DNA of 64,000 nt from Allobaculum sp. Allo2. GTDB taxonomy: Bacteria; Bacillota_I; Bacilli_A; Erysipelotrichales; Erysipelotrichaceae. The stretch lies in NCBI RefSeq assembly GCF_022701175.1, contig NZ_CP078088.1, positions 124,001 to 188,000 on the forward strand, in the 5' to 3' direction. The notes beneath the pieces are model-generated. The model had not been told where the DNA came from. It saw only the letters and a list, made by a program, of their open reading frames with translations, and made no database searches. Positions 27,919-36,588 of this stretch are shown piece by piece; position 1 is the first letter of the stretch, and each line of letters opens with the position of its first letter. Made by a program: the position numbers and the translations under genes.

Positions 27919-28789
27919 TTTGGTTTTTCCTTGCGAGATTCGTTCGAATTTACCGTTTTCTTCAGTACGCGATTTTCGATGGCCGACACTTCGGACTTCC
28001 GCTTTACGCGAAAGTTTCGCTTCCTCGAAAAAGAAATTTTCATTTTCTTTTCCCGCATTCTTTCCTGAGAGTCAAAAATCACACTTGAACTGTCCCTAAA
28101 GGGAAAACATTATGTAAAGACATACATTTTCCTCCTTTGTAAAGAGAAAAACCGCAAAAACATTCATTTCTTTTTAAGAATGTATTTCACTTGCTTCAAA
28201 ACCCGTATAGAATGGGAGCAGGCATTTCCGATGTATGCCTGCTTTCTTTACATAGCTGCCATGTTGAATATCGTGGTTTCATGATGCGTTCGAATGGCCT
28301 TTTATTTTGAGGCGCCGGTTAAGCGCTTTCCACAAAGGCCAGTTATTTCAAGATGACGCTCATTTAATGCAAAGAAAAAAGAACTGCAGGATTTACAGTT
28401 TTAACGTCGGTTCAACACCGCATTCTTTTTAGTCCTCTCTTTTATTCAGGAACTGGTGTTCTCTTCCTCTGATCTGTTCTGCCCGAATGCAGATTTCAGG
28501 AACTGCCTGATGCGATGACTGGCGTGGATCTGGCTGATGTCTTCTCTGCCCGAAAGAATTCTTCAGACTCATTCTTCCGCTTTCTGTTCTTCAGGTTCCT
28601 CTGGCGCTTGCCCGCGCTTCTGGATGCATCACTCTCTGTCTGGAAGACCGACTATCTGGAATGATTTTCTCGTGGTGTTAAATTGTATGCGCAATTCTCT
28701 GTCTGGCGTGAGTCAGACGGCGAAACTCTGCAGGATCCAAAAGGCTGACTTCCCGATGGTTCTGCACTATGCAAAGGAGAAAATAAGAA
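27919..28789. other. 870-base non-coding region upstream of the FIVAR protein gene
   Basis: No supported gene. It contains an AT-rich section (28080-28215), a terminator-like hairpin with arms GCAGGCAT/ATGCCTGC (28218-28242) followed by TTTCTTT, and a pyrimidine-rich section (28430-28690) with several copies of CTCTGTCTGG-like and TTCTGTTCTTC-like motifs. The length and structure suggest a long leader or one or more small RNAs, but no known RNA family was recognised. Confidence 0.35.
28218..28249 (+). terminator. Orphan terminator-like hairpin
   Basis: GCAGGCAT and ATGCCTGC with a short interior, followed by TTTCTTT. No gene ends just upstream. TATAGAAT at 28206-28213 immediately before it could be a promoter element, so a very short transcript is conceivable. 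Confidence 0.4.
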
Positions 28790-30247
28790 ATGAAACACAG
28801 AAGTTTAGGCAAATTCCTTGTTGTTGCTGCCTCCATTTCTATGGCCATGACTCCAATCACTGCTCTTGCAGCTGGTGAAACCGATTCTGGTGCTCAGACA
28901 AGCGGCGAAACAAGAGTGGATACCAAAGCTCTGCTGAATGATGCTATCAAATATGCTAAGGCAGCTAAAGAAGCTGCTTCTTATGCCAATGTTGTAAAAA
29001 CAGTAAAAGACAACCTTGATACGAAACTTGCTAAAGCTGAAGAAGTAGCTGGTAAAGCTGATGCGACTACTACTGAAATCAACGCTGCATGGTCCGATCT
29101 GGTTGATGCTGTTCATTATCTCGACTTCGTAGGTGATCGCACGGCTCTGGACAAAGCCATCACTGATGCAAAAGCCGAAGTTACCAAAGAAGAAGACTAT
29201 AAAGCTGGCTGGGCTGCATACGCTGATGCTCTGAAAAACGCTGAAGATGTAAATGCTGATGAAGATGCTCTGCAGGATGAAATCGATGCAGCTAAAACAG
29301 CTCTCGAAACTGCAGTAGCTGGTCTGGAAAAGAAAGACGAAACTCCAGTTACCGTTAACAAAGACGCTCTGAAAGCTGCCATTGCCGCTAAACCAGAAGG
29401 CGAAGCAACTGACTACACCGCAGACAGCTGGAAAGCTTACACGGATGCAGTAACTGCTGGTCAGGCTATTGTTGACAAAGCAGATGCTACACAGGCAGAA
29501 GTTGATGCTGCTACCGCTGCAATCAACAACGCAAAAGCTGCTCTGGTTAAAGATGACGAAGGCGACGAAGTTGATAAGACTGAACTTGAAAACGCAGTGA
29601 AAGCCAACAAAGATCTCGCTGAAACTACACCAGAAGGCGACGATTCGCTGAACCCTGAAACTTATGGCGCATTCACCGAAGCTTACAAAGCAGCTAAGGC
29701 TGTCCTCGACAAAGAAGACGCTACTCAGGATGAAGTAGACAAAGCCGTTAAGGATCTGAAAGACGCTTATGCTGACCTCGATCAGGTTATGTACCGTGCT
29801 TACAACCCGAACAACGGTGAACACCTGTTCACAGCCAACAAGAAAGAATACGACTTCCTGTCTGCAAACGGATGGAACGCTGAAGGCGAAGCCTGGATTG
29901 CTCCGAAGGGCGATCTCCCTGGCGCAACCAAGATGACACGTATGTACGACGAGAACTCCGGCGAACACCACTACACTAAGAACCCGAAAGAAATCGAATT
30001 CCTCGAAAAGAGCGGTTGGAAGAACGAAGGCGAAAAGTGGGCTACTGCTGCTGAAAACGAACACGTAATCCATCGTCTGTACAACCCGAACGAAACACGT
30101 GCCGGCCGTCACCACTACACTCTGGCTGACAAGGAAAAAGACTTCCTGGCTAACAACGGATGGAACTGGGAACATAACGAAGGCGACCTGATCTACGCTA
30201 AGGCACCAGCTCCTGAAAAAAATAGTCCTGAATATCTCGATTCTTAA
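28790..30247 (+). CDS. Secreted FIVAR-module protein with PF18885-type repeats
   Basis: An intact 485-residue secreted protein. Signal peptide residues 1-28 (LVVAASISMAMTPITALAA) are followed by four helical modules of the FIVAR kind (about 45-330), recognised by spaced D-AT--EVD-A---L motifs, then three repeats with YNPNNGEH, ENSGEHHYT and YNPNETRAGRHHYT (about 330-480). FIVAR modules are common in cell-wall-attached glycosidases and adhesins. No LPXTG sorting signal or catalytic domain is seen, so it is probably released or held non-covalently. The strong AAAGGAG site, very regular codon use and dedicated terminator suggest high expression. It is monocistronic. Confidence 0.9.
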   Translation: MKHRSLGKFLVVAASISMAMTPITALAAGETDSGAQTSGETRVDTKALLNDAIKYAKAAKEAASYANVVKTVKDNLDTKLAKAEEVAGKADATTTEINAAWSDLVDAVHYLDFVGDRTALDKAITDAKAEVTKEEDYKAGWAAYADALKNAEDVNADEDALQDEIDAAKTALETAVAGLEKKDETPVTVNKDALKAAIAAKPEGEATDYTADSWKAYTDAVTAGQAIVDKADATQAEVDAATAAINNAKAALVKDDEGDEVDKTELENAVKANKDLAETTPEGDDSLNPETYGAFTEAYKAAKAVLDKEDATQDEVDKAVKDLKDAYADLDQVMYRAYNPNNGEHLFTANKKEYDFLSANGWNAEGEAWIAPKGDLPGATKMTRMYDENSGEHHYTKNPKEIEFLEKSGWKNEGEKWATAAENEHVIHRLYNPNETRAGRHHYTLADKEKDFLANNGWNWEHNEGDLIYAKAPAPEKNSPEYLDS

Positions 30248-30272
30248 AATTTCTCGTTAAACGAAAGAGTCT

Positions 30273-30305
30273 AAGAGAGCGCTTATTCAAAGCGCTCTCT
30301 TTCTT
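30273..30305 (+). terminator. Terminator of the FIVAR protein gene
   Basis: AAGAGAGCGCTTATTCAAAG begins the hairpin, and AGCGCTCTCTTTCTTTT completes it, 26 bases after the stop. Confidence 0.9.
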
Positions 30306-30376
30306 TTGCCGTATCTTTGAATTCATTTCTTTTTTCTGGAAAGGGGCACAGTTATCCCCGACTTACTTTTTCACGC

Positions 30377-30382
30377 TATAAT
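30377..30382 (+). promoter_or_regulatory. -10 element of feoAB
   Basis: A consensus TATAAT lies 26 bases before the feoA ATG. The -35 is not obvious. No clear Fur or DtxR box was identified. Confidence 0.5.
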
Positions 30383-30407
30383 GAGAACGTCAAAAAGGAA
30401 GTGAATT

Positions 30408-30635
30408 ATGAAGACTTTAAATTCCGTTCATGCAGACCAGTCGGTTACCGTTGAAGAATTTCATCTCGACTCCAAAACCGCTTTGCGTCTTCAGGCGCTG
30501 GGAATGATTCCAGGTACCCGAATCACGGTTTTACAGCGTAAAGGAAAAGGAACGATGATCATTGACCTGCGTGGTACCCGCTTTGCACTGGGTCCGACGA
30601 TCACCGAGAACATTCAGGTGAGCTATGATCAATAA
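30408..30635 (+). CDS. feoA: Ferrous iron transport protein A
   Basis: An intact 75-residue SH3-like FeoA protein, which supports FeoB-mediated iron import on the cytoplasmic side. LRLQALGMIPGTRITVLQRKG (split as LRLQALGMIPG and TRITVLQRKG) is the diagnostic core. The AAAAGGAAG ribosome site fits the ATG at 30408. It overlaps feoB by 11 bases, so the two are translationally coupled. Confidence 0.93.
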   Translation: MKTLNSVHADQSVTVEEFHLDSKTALRLQALGMIPGTRITVLQRKGKGTMIIDLRGTRFALGPTITENIQVSYDQ

Positions 30636-32647
30636 CGATTTAACGATTGGATTCATTGGAAATCCTAACTGTGGAAAAACGACTTTGTTCAACGCCTATA
30701 CCGGCGCCAATCTGAAAGTAGCCAACTGGCCGGGTGTTACGGTTGAGCGCATGGAAGGCGCAATTTCATCTCATGGCAAGCAGATCCGTCTGGTCGATCT
30801 GCCCGGAACCTATTCTCTGAATTCTTTCACGATGGAAGAACAGGTATCGAGACAGTTCATTCTGTCGGATGAAGTCAGCGTCGTAGTCGATGTAGCGGAT
30901 GCCAGTTCACTGGAGCGTTCCCTGTATCTGACTTTGCAGCTGCTCGAAATGGATAAGCCGCTCGTTCTCGCTTTAAACATGATGGATATTGTCGAAAAGC
31001 GCGGCATTGATCTGGACCTGCACCGCCTGCAGGAGCTGTTGGGCATCCCGGTGATTCCGGTCATCGCCAGAAAAAGCGCGGCTTAAAGACGCTGCTGCAT
31101 GCCGCACTGCACCAGAACGAAGACAATCATGCGCCAAACCATATGCCGCTGGAAATCGACTGCGAACGCCAGCGGGATCACGTCATGATTTATTCGGATG
31201 ACATTGAAAGCAAGATCGCCAGGATCGAAAGCCTGCTTCCCGCAGATACGCCCAGAAAACGGTGGACCGCCATTTCCCTGCTGATGGATGATCCGCAGAT
31301 CAAGGCGGAATATCCGCTGGATCTTTCCTCCATTGTGGATGGTCAGGAAGCCAATTCGATCGTCAATCAAAAATACGATCGCATCGCGGAAATCAAAAAC
31401 GAGGTGCTTCTGGGCAAAGATCGCTCGGATCAGTTTTCTTCGAAAGTGGACGATTTTGTAACGCGTCCATTCTGGGGCGTCGTCCTGTTCCTGCTGATGA
31501 TGGCCCTTGTCTTTGCGCTCACCTTCACACTGGGCGATTATCTTTCCGGTTATCTTCAGGAAGGCATTGATTTGTTTACCCAGTGGATCGGAAGCCTGTT
31601 AACGGGCGTTCACGCCTCCGACTGGCTTATCAATCTGATCTGCGACGGCATCATTTCGGGTGTCGGCGGCATTCTGACCTTCCTGCCCAATATCACGATT
31701 CTTTTTCTGGCTATGGCCTTTCTGGAAGACTCCGGCTATATGGCACGCGTCGCCTATGTCATGAACGAGATCATGGAAAAGATCGGTCTTTCCGGCCGTG
31801 CCTTTATCCCGATGGTTCTTGGGTTTGGCTGTACGGTTCCGGCTATCATGGCCAGCCGTGCGCTCGAAAGTGAACGGGATCGTAAACGGGTCATGCTGCT
31901 GACGCCGTTCATGAGCTGTTCCGCCAAGCTTCCGATTTACATTTTGTTTTCCGGCATGTTCTTTCCGGATCACGCCATGTGGGCGGCCTACTCGCTGTAT
32001 CTGATCGGCATCGGCATGGCCCTGCTTCTGGCCTGGATTCTTCACAAGATGGACGGCGAACAAAACGAGTATCCGCTGCTGATCGAACTGCCTGCATATA
32101 AAATGCCGAGTTTCCATACAGTATTCATTTATGTCTGGGAAAAGTCAAAGACTTCCTGACGAAAGCCGGCACGACGATCTTCATCGCTTCGATCGCTTTG
32201 TGGCTGCTGATGCATTTCTCCATGAGCGGCTATACCGATGACATCGCGACTTCTTTTGCGGCCATCCTCGGCCACGGCCTGTCCTGGATTCTGATTCCGT
32301 GCGGCCTTGGCTTCTGGCAGATCGCGGTCGCTCTGATCGCCGGTCTTTCCGCCAAGGAAGTTGTCGTCAGCTCCATTGCGGTTCTGTTTGGCATTGCCAA
32401 CGTCACCAGTTTTGGCGGCATGCAGGTGCTTCATCAGGAACTGCTCTCCATCGGCTTTGGCCCGCTCAACGCCTATTGCATGATGCTGTTCTGCCTGCTC
32501 TATATTCCGTGCGTCGCTGCCCTTTCGACGATCCGCAAGGAATCCAGGTCCACGCTTTTCATGCTCAAAAGCGCCGGCTTCCAGTTCGCGGTCGCCTGGG
32601 TCGTTACCACACTGGTCTATCAGATCGGCTCTCTGTTCATTCACTAG
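30625..32647 (+). CDS. feoB: Ferrous iron transport protein B (frameshifted)
   Basis: FeoB imports Fe2+ using an N-terminal G-protein domain and a membrane domain. G1 is GNPNCGKTT, G3 DLPGTYS, G4 NMMD; the membrane part has two Gate regions, with GFGCTVPAIMASRALE and the typical LTPFMSCSAKLPIY. About 675 residues, normal length. Frame changes near 31080 and 32145 are fixed by one A and one G. Anaerobic life with abundant Fe2+ is consistent with NrdD nearby. No FeoC-like gene follows; a terminator closes the operon. Confidence 0.93.
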
Positions 32648-32737
32648 GCCATACGGCGGAAAGCGGCAGATCGTTTCTGCCGGCTCTGAGGTTTTGGCTT
32701 TTCCGGCATTTGCTTCCGTTTTCTTTTGAATGCCTTA

Positions 32738-32776
32738 AACGGGCGGACATTCTTTCAGGTCCGTCCGTTCTTGTTT
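32738..32776 (+). terminator. Terminator of feoAB
   Basis: AACGGGCGGAC and GTCCGTCCGTT arms around a 10-base loop, followed by CTTGTTT. Confidence 0.8.
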
Positions 32777-32843
32777 ATTCCTAGATGTTGTAGAGTTGTC
32801 ATAAAGGCTCTGGCTTTGCCCGGAGCCGGAAAGGAAGTCATCT

Positions 32844-33555
32844 ATGTTCTATCCTTATTCTTACGGCTACCGCGGATGGTACGGCATTGATCCGGGCTAT
32901 CTGTGGGTTCTGGCCGCCATGCTGCTGGCGCTGCTGGCTTCATTATGGGTGCAGTCCACATTCAGAAAATATTCCCGGGTTCCCTCCACCATGTCCGGCG
33001 CTCAGGCGGCCCGTTATGTTCTCGACCATAACGGTTTAAGCAATGTCCGCATTGTCCGCATTGCGGGCAATCTGACCGACAACTACAATCCGGTCACCAA
33101 AGTCCTTTCCCTTTCGGATTCGACGTATGACAATTATTCGGCTGCAGCGGTCGGCGTCGCCTGCCATGAAGCGGGACACGCCATTCAGGATGCCCGACAT
33201 TATCTGCCCAACCGGATTCGTTCCGCACTCGTTCCGATCGTCAACATCGGCTCTTCTGCGGCGATTCCTCTGTTCATTCTCGGTCTGCTTCTTGATGTGA
33301 CCGGTCTGATGTGGGCGGGCATTATCCTGTTCTCCCTTTCCCTGCTTTTTGGTCTGGTCACCCTGCCGGTCGAATTTAACGCCAGTTCGAGAGCGCTGAA
33401 CACGCTCAAGACCGATCCGGCTTTCACAAAGAGCGATTATGAGGAGCCAAAAAGTTCTGGTTGCGGCAGCCAGCACATATGTCGCCAGCGTTTTCGTTTC
33501 TCTCGCTCAGGTTATGCGCTATATCGGCATGGCCAGACGCAGAGACGATCGCTGA
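32844..33555 (+). CDS. YugP-like membrane zinc metallopeptidase (frameshifted)
   Basis: About 237 residues of the PF04298 family. The motif VACHEAGHAIQD is the zinc-binding HExxH-type site, flanked by membrane segments (YLWVLAAMLLALLASLWV and PLFILGLLLDVTGLMWAGII), and EFNASSRAL matches the second conserved block. The frame breaks near 33446; resolving it gives EAKKVLVAAASTYVASVFV, split here by the break, and a stop at 33553-33555. An AAAGGAAG site precedes the ATG. The physiological substrate of this family is not established. It stands alone between feoAB and the thiamine genes. Confidence 0.85.
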
Positions 33556-33753
33556 TTGCTTTCCAGTTTCTGCTTTCAGAAATGGATTTCTTGTTCTCCA
33601 TTTCGATTTTCGCGATTCCTTCGGGGATCGTTTTTCTTCTGGCTTCTTTGTACGCTTTCCTGACGAAGCCGGAAGGAATTGCCTTCTGGTCTGCCTCAGG
33701 AATTGACAGACTCGGCTGTGTGTTTTAGAAAAAGCTTGTACCATTTCAACAAA

Positions 33754-33838
33754 ACAGCAGGGGAGCTCAAAAGAGCTGAGAGGAAGTCCGGCTTCGACCC
33801 TGGAACCTGATGCGGATTATGCCGCCGTAGGAAGCTGA
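33754..33838 (+). promoter_or_regulatory. TPP riboswitch (THI element) upstream of thiW
   Basis: All conserved blocks are present: GGGGAGCT, GCTGAGAGG, ACCCTGGAACCTGATGCGG and ATGCCGCCGTAGGAAG. P1 is formed by CAGC (33755-33758) and GCTG (33834-33837). It binds thiamine pyrophosphate and lowers downstream expression. Confidence 0.95.
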
Positions 33839-33858
33839 CCAGTCGACCGTTGACTTTT

Positions 33859-33893
33859 GCAGGAAAATCCGTTCTGGGTTTTCCTGTTTTTGT
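33859..33893 (+). terminator. Riboswitch-controlled terminator before thiW
   Basis: CAGGAAAATCC and GGGTTTTCCTG arms followed by five T, 21 bases after the riboswitch. This is the expression platform for transcriptional OFF control. Confidence 0.88.
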
Positions 33894-33949
33894 TGAAATG
33901 GGTGGAAATGAGAAAGGTTGTGATCTGCTCCGGGAAACCGGCATGGACA

Positions 33950-34030
33950 GGGGAGCGCCTGACATGAACTGCTGCGAGGGAGGCCATCATTCTGGTCTGA
34001 GAGGGAATCCGAAGATTCCGACCGTCTGTT
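33950..34030 (+). promoter_or_regulatory. Possible half THI element between the riboswitch terminator and thiW
   Basis: ACAGGGGAGC (33946-33955) and GTCTGAGAGGG (33996-34006) with a stem-forming GGAATCCGAAGATTCC resemble the P2/P3 arm of the flanking TPP riboswitches. The P4/P5 arm with GAACCTGAT is absent. It may be a degenerate copy or chance. Confidence 0.3.
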
Positions 34031-34056
34031 TTGTATTCAGAAAGAGAGGATTTGAA

Positions 34057-34571
34057 ATGAAAAACAATTCGATTCGAAAACTTACTTTTGCGGCGCTCCT
34101 ATGTGCAGTTGCGGTTGTGGGAAGCCTGTTTTCCTTCCCGATTTTCGGAAGCCGCTGTGCGCCTGTCCAGCATATGGTCAACATCATCTGCGCGGTTCTT
34201 CTTGGACCGTGGTACGGAACCGGCGTCGCGTTTGTGGCCAGCCTTCTGCGCAACATGCTCGGTCTGGGAAGCATTATGGCGTTTCCCGGAAGCATGATCG
34301 GCGCTCTGTTTTGCGGACTGGCCTGGAAGTACAGCCATAATCTGTGGCTGACCGTTCTGGCGGAAGTCTTTGGTACCGGCATTCTGGGCGGTCTGTGCGC
34401 CTATCCGCTGGCTATTGCCTTTCTGGGCGTATCCGCCGGGGAAGTGGCTTTTACGCCTACATTATTCCCTTCCTCATTTCTACGGTCGCGGGCTCGCTCA
34501 TTTCCGCGTTTGTTCTGGAAGCCATGTCCAGAACCGTCATGCCTTCCCTTTTGAAGCAGGAAAACGCCTGA
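34057..34571 (+). CDS. thiW: ECF transporter S component ThiW (frameshifted)
   Basis: About 171 residues, six hydrophobic segments. FPIFGSRCAPVQHMVNIICA and GPWYGTGVAFVASLLRNMLG are characteristic of ThiW, the S subunit thought to import the thiazole precursor hydroxyethylthiazole. The TPP riboswitch upstream supports this. One frame change near 34455, fixed by an extra T, gives EVAFYAYIIPFLISTVAGSL. AGAGAGGATTTG precedes the ATG. EcfA and EcfT subunits must come from elsewhere in the genome. Confidence 0.9.
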
Positions 34572-34682
34572 CGAAAATCGGCGTACTTCCGTGCTTTCGA
34601 ACGGAAATTAAAACGACCGGTCACCGTTTCTTGACGGCTTAGAAAACAGGTTTTAGAAAGGAATTAATACCCGTTCCATCAA

Positions 34683-34767
34683 ACAGCAGGGGAGCTTTGA
34701 AAAAGCTGAGAGGAAGTTTGGCTTCGACCCTGGAACCTGATGCGGATTATGCCGCCGTAGGAAGCTG
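34683..34767 (+). promoter_or_regulatory. TPP riboswitch upstream of thiM
   Basis: Almost the same sequence as the thiW riboswitch, with differences mostly in the P3 loop (GCTTTGAAAAAGC) and P3a. All core blocks are intact. P1 is CAGC (34684-34687) with GCTG (34764-34767). Confidence 0.95.
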
Positions 34768-34781
34768 ATCTATCGACTTTT

Positions 34782-34815
34782 GCAGGAAAATCCGCTTTGG
34801 ATTTTCCTGTTTTTT
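34782..34815 (+). terminator. Riboswitch-controlled terminator before thiM
   Basis: CAGGAAAATCC and GGATTTTCCTG arms followed by six T. The hairpin and the preceding ACTTTTG are shared with the thiW expression platform. Confidence 0.88.
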
Positions 34816-34856
34816 GTGAACGGGTACAAGGCCGCAGAGAGAAAGGGGAAAACTTT

Positions 34857-35668
34857 ATGGATTTCCAAAACGAAACGCGTTTCTGCACAGCGGATCCCCG
34901 TCTGCTGGAAGCTTTGCGAAAACGGCATCCCCGGGTTCACTGCATCACCCCTGCTGTGAGCGCAGCCAAAGTAGCCGATGGACTGAGTGCTGTCGGCGCT
35001 TCGCCGATTTTAAGCGAAGATCTGCAGGAATGTGCGGAGATTACCAGAAGCAGCCAGGCGCTCTCCTTATCGATTGGAATGCCTTCCGAAAACAAATGGA
35101 ACGTCCTTCGAAAAAGCGGAAAAGCCGCAAAGGATGCAAACATTCCAATCGTTCTCGATCTGACCGGCATCGGCGTATCGCCCTTCCGTCAGGCAAAAGC
35201 ACTCGAGCTTCTTACAGAAATCCATCCCTGGCTGATCAAAGGCAATCTTTCCGAACTGGCCAGCCTCTGCCATATGGGCGGCAGCGGAAGCATCGATGTA
35301 CAGAGCAAAGAGGTGCAGGCCATCGGGGATTCCAGACGCTTTCTCGAAGCGCTGCTCGACTGCGCCAGTGCCCATTCGTGTCTGCTGATCTGTACCGGTA
35401 AGGAAGACCGGCTCTTCACACCCGATCGCCGTATGTATGCCGCCCGGGGCGGTTCAGCGTGGATGGCCGCTCGATCCGGAACCGGGTGCATGTTAACCGC
35501 CTTTTAGCAGCCGCTCTTGGCGTATGGTCCGACCAGCCCGAACAGGCTGCGGCGTGTGCTTTAGGCTGGTTTAAAGCCTGGGCCCAGATTGCCGAACAAA
35601 ACCTGCAGACTGCGGAAGGCAGCGGGCATTTTCTGATCCGTTTTCTGGATGCGATGAGTCTCTCGTAA
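34857..35668 (+). CDS. thiM: Hydroxyethylthiazole kinase (frameshifted)
   Basis: ThiM phosphorylates the thiazole alcohol THZ in thiamine salvage. The protein (~271 residues) shows RVHCITPAVSAAKVADGLSAVGASP, here split as RVHCITPAVSAAK and VADGLSAVGASP, DLTGIGVSPFR and GTGCMLTAF with the catalytic Cys in the GTGC anion hole. A frame change at 35506 is repaired by one T, giving MLTAFLAAALGVWSDQPE. AGAAAGGGG precedes the ATG. The classical VxNxVxxxxxAN motif near the N-terminus is altered (ITPAVSAAKVADGLSA), so activity should not be assumed. It is the first gene of the riboswitch-controlled salvage operon. Confidence 0.88.
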
Positions 35669-35818
35669 AACGATGACCGCAGACCGATCCCCATCCCATC
35701 CGATCCAAGTCCGATCCGCTCATCGGATTCGCTTTGGAAGCCATCTCAATCTGCGAAACTTGCCTGAAAGATGGGAAGTCACATTCCCGGAAAAGAACAT
35801 AGAAAGAGAGGAAAAGTA

Positions 35819-36473
35819 TTGGAAAAGACCTATGGAAGCAGCTGAAGCTGTATGCCCTGACCGATCTTCGCTTTGTACAGGACAATCCGTCCAAAACGAT
35901 GGCAGATCTCGTACGCGAAGCCATTGCTCAGGGCGCAACGATGATTCAGCTGCGCGAAAAACGGCTGAACGGTGCAGCGCTTGAAGAAGAAGCGCGTCAG
36001 GTCCTGGCCGTATGCCAGGAATCCGGCATTCCGCTGATCATCAACGATGATCTGGAGCTGGCTTTAAAAATTCATGCCGACGGCGTGCATCTCGGCCAGA
36101 AAGACGGGTCCTGCAAAGCGGCCCGCTCCATTGCTGGAGAGGATTTCATCATCGGTGTGACCGCGCCTTCGGTTGTACTGGCCCGACAGGCAGAACGCGA
36201 TGGAGCCGATTACATCGGAGCCGGGGCGATTTATCCGACCCAGACCAAAACGGATACGAAGCCTTTAACACCGCAGGCGCTGCGTGAAATTACCAAAGCC
36301 ATTTCGATTCCTGCAGTAGCCATTGGGGGCTTGCCAAAAACAACGTGGACGTCCTGAAGGATACCGGCATTGCCGGCTTTGCGTCTTCTTCTGGCGTCTT
36401 CGCGCATCTGGACGATCACACATCGGTCCCCTCGTTTTTAAAGAAAGCCCAGGAGATCTGCGTGAACGCCTAA
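35819..36473 (+). CDS. thiE: Thiamine-phosphate synthase (frameshifted)
   Basis: ThiE joins HMP-PP and THZ-P to thiamine phosphate. Seen: LYALTDLRFVQ, IQLREKRLNG, IINDDLELALKIHADGVHLG (a substrate-binding block) and IGAGAIYPTQTKTD. The end is restored by one G near 36332, giving GLAKNNVDVLKDTGIAGFASSS, split by the break. The N-terminal start is uncertain: a TTG at 35819 follows AGAGAGGAAAAG and needs one added A to reach frame. ThiE is in the same direction as thiM, 150 bases downstream. Confidence 0.88.
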
Positions 36474-36578
36474 GCAAGCGTCTGAACAAAGCGAGCAAAG
36501 CCAAATAAGGCCAGGCAAAGTCCGGCCAGACAAAACAAAGATTCACAGTAAAAAACAAAGATTCGCAGGAAAAGCTGT

Positions 36579-36588
36579 ACGAAGCAGC
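36579..36588. repeat. Left copy of 10-bp target site duplication
   Basis: ACGAAGCAGC directly precedes the insertion sequence and recurs at 38234-38243 directly after it, the mark of a transposition event. Confidence 0.93.

Noticed and set aside
28805-30175. Long minus-strand open frame (456 codons) opposite the FIVAR protein
   Set aside because: It is the antisense of a repetitive, strongly biased gene; composition is Phe/Ser/Val-rich and lacks a start signal.
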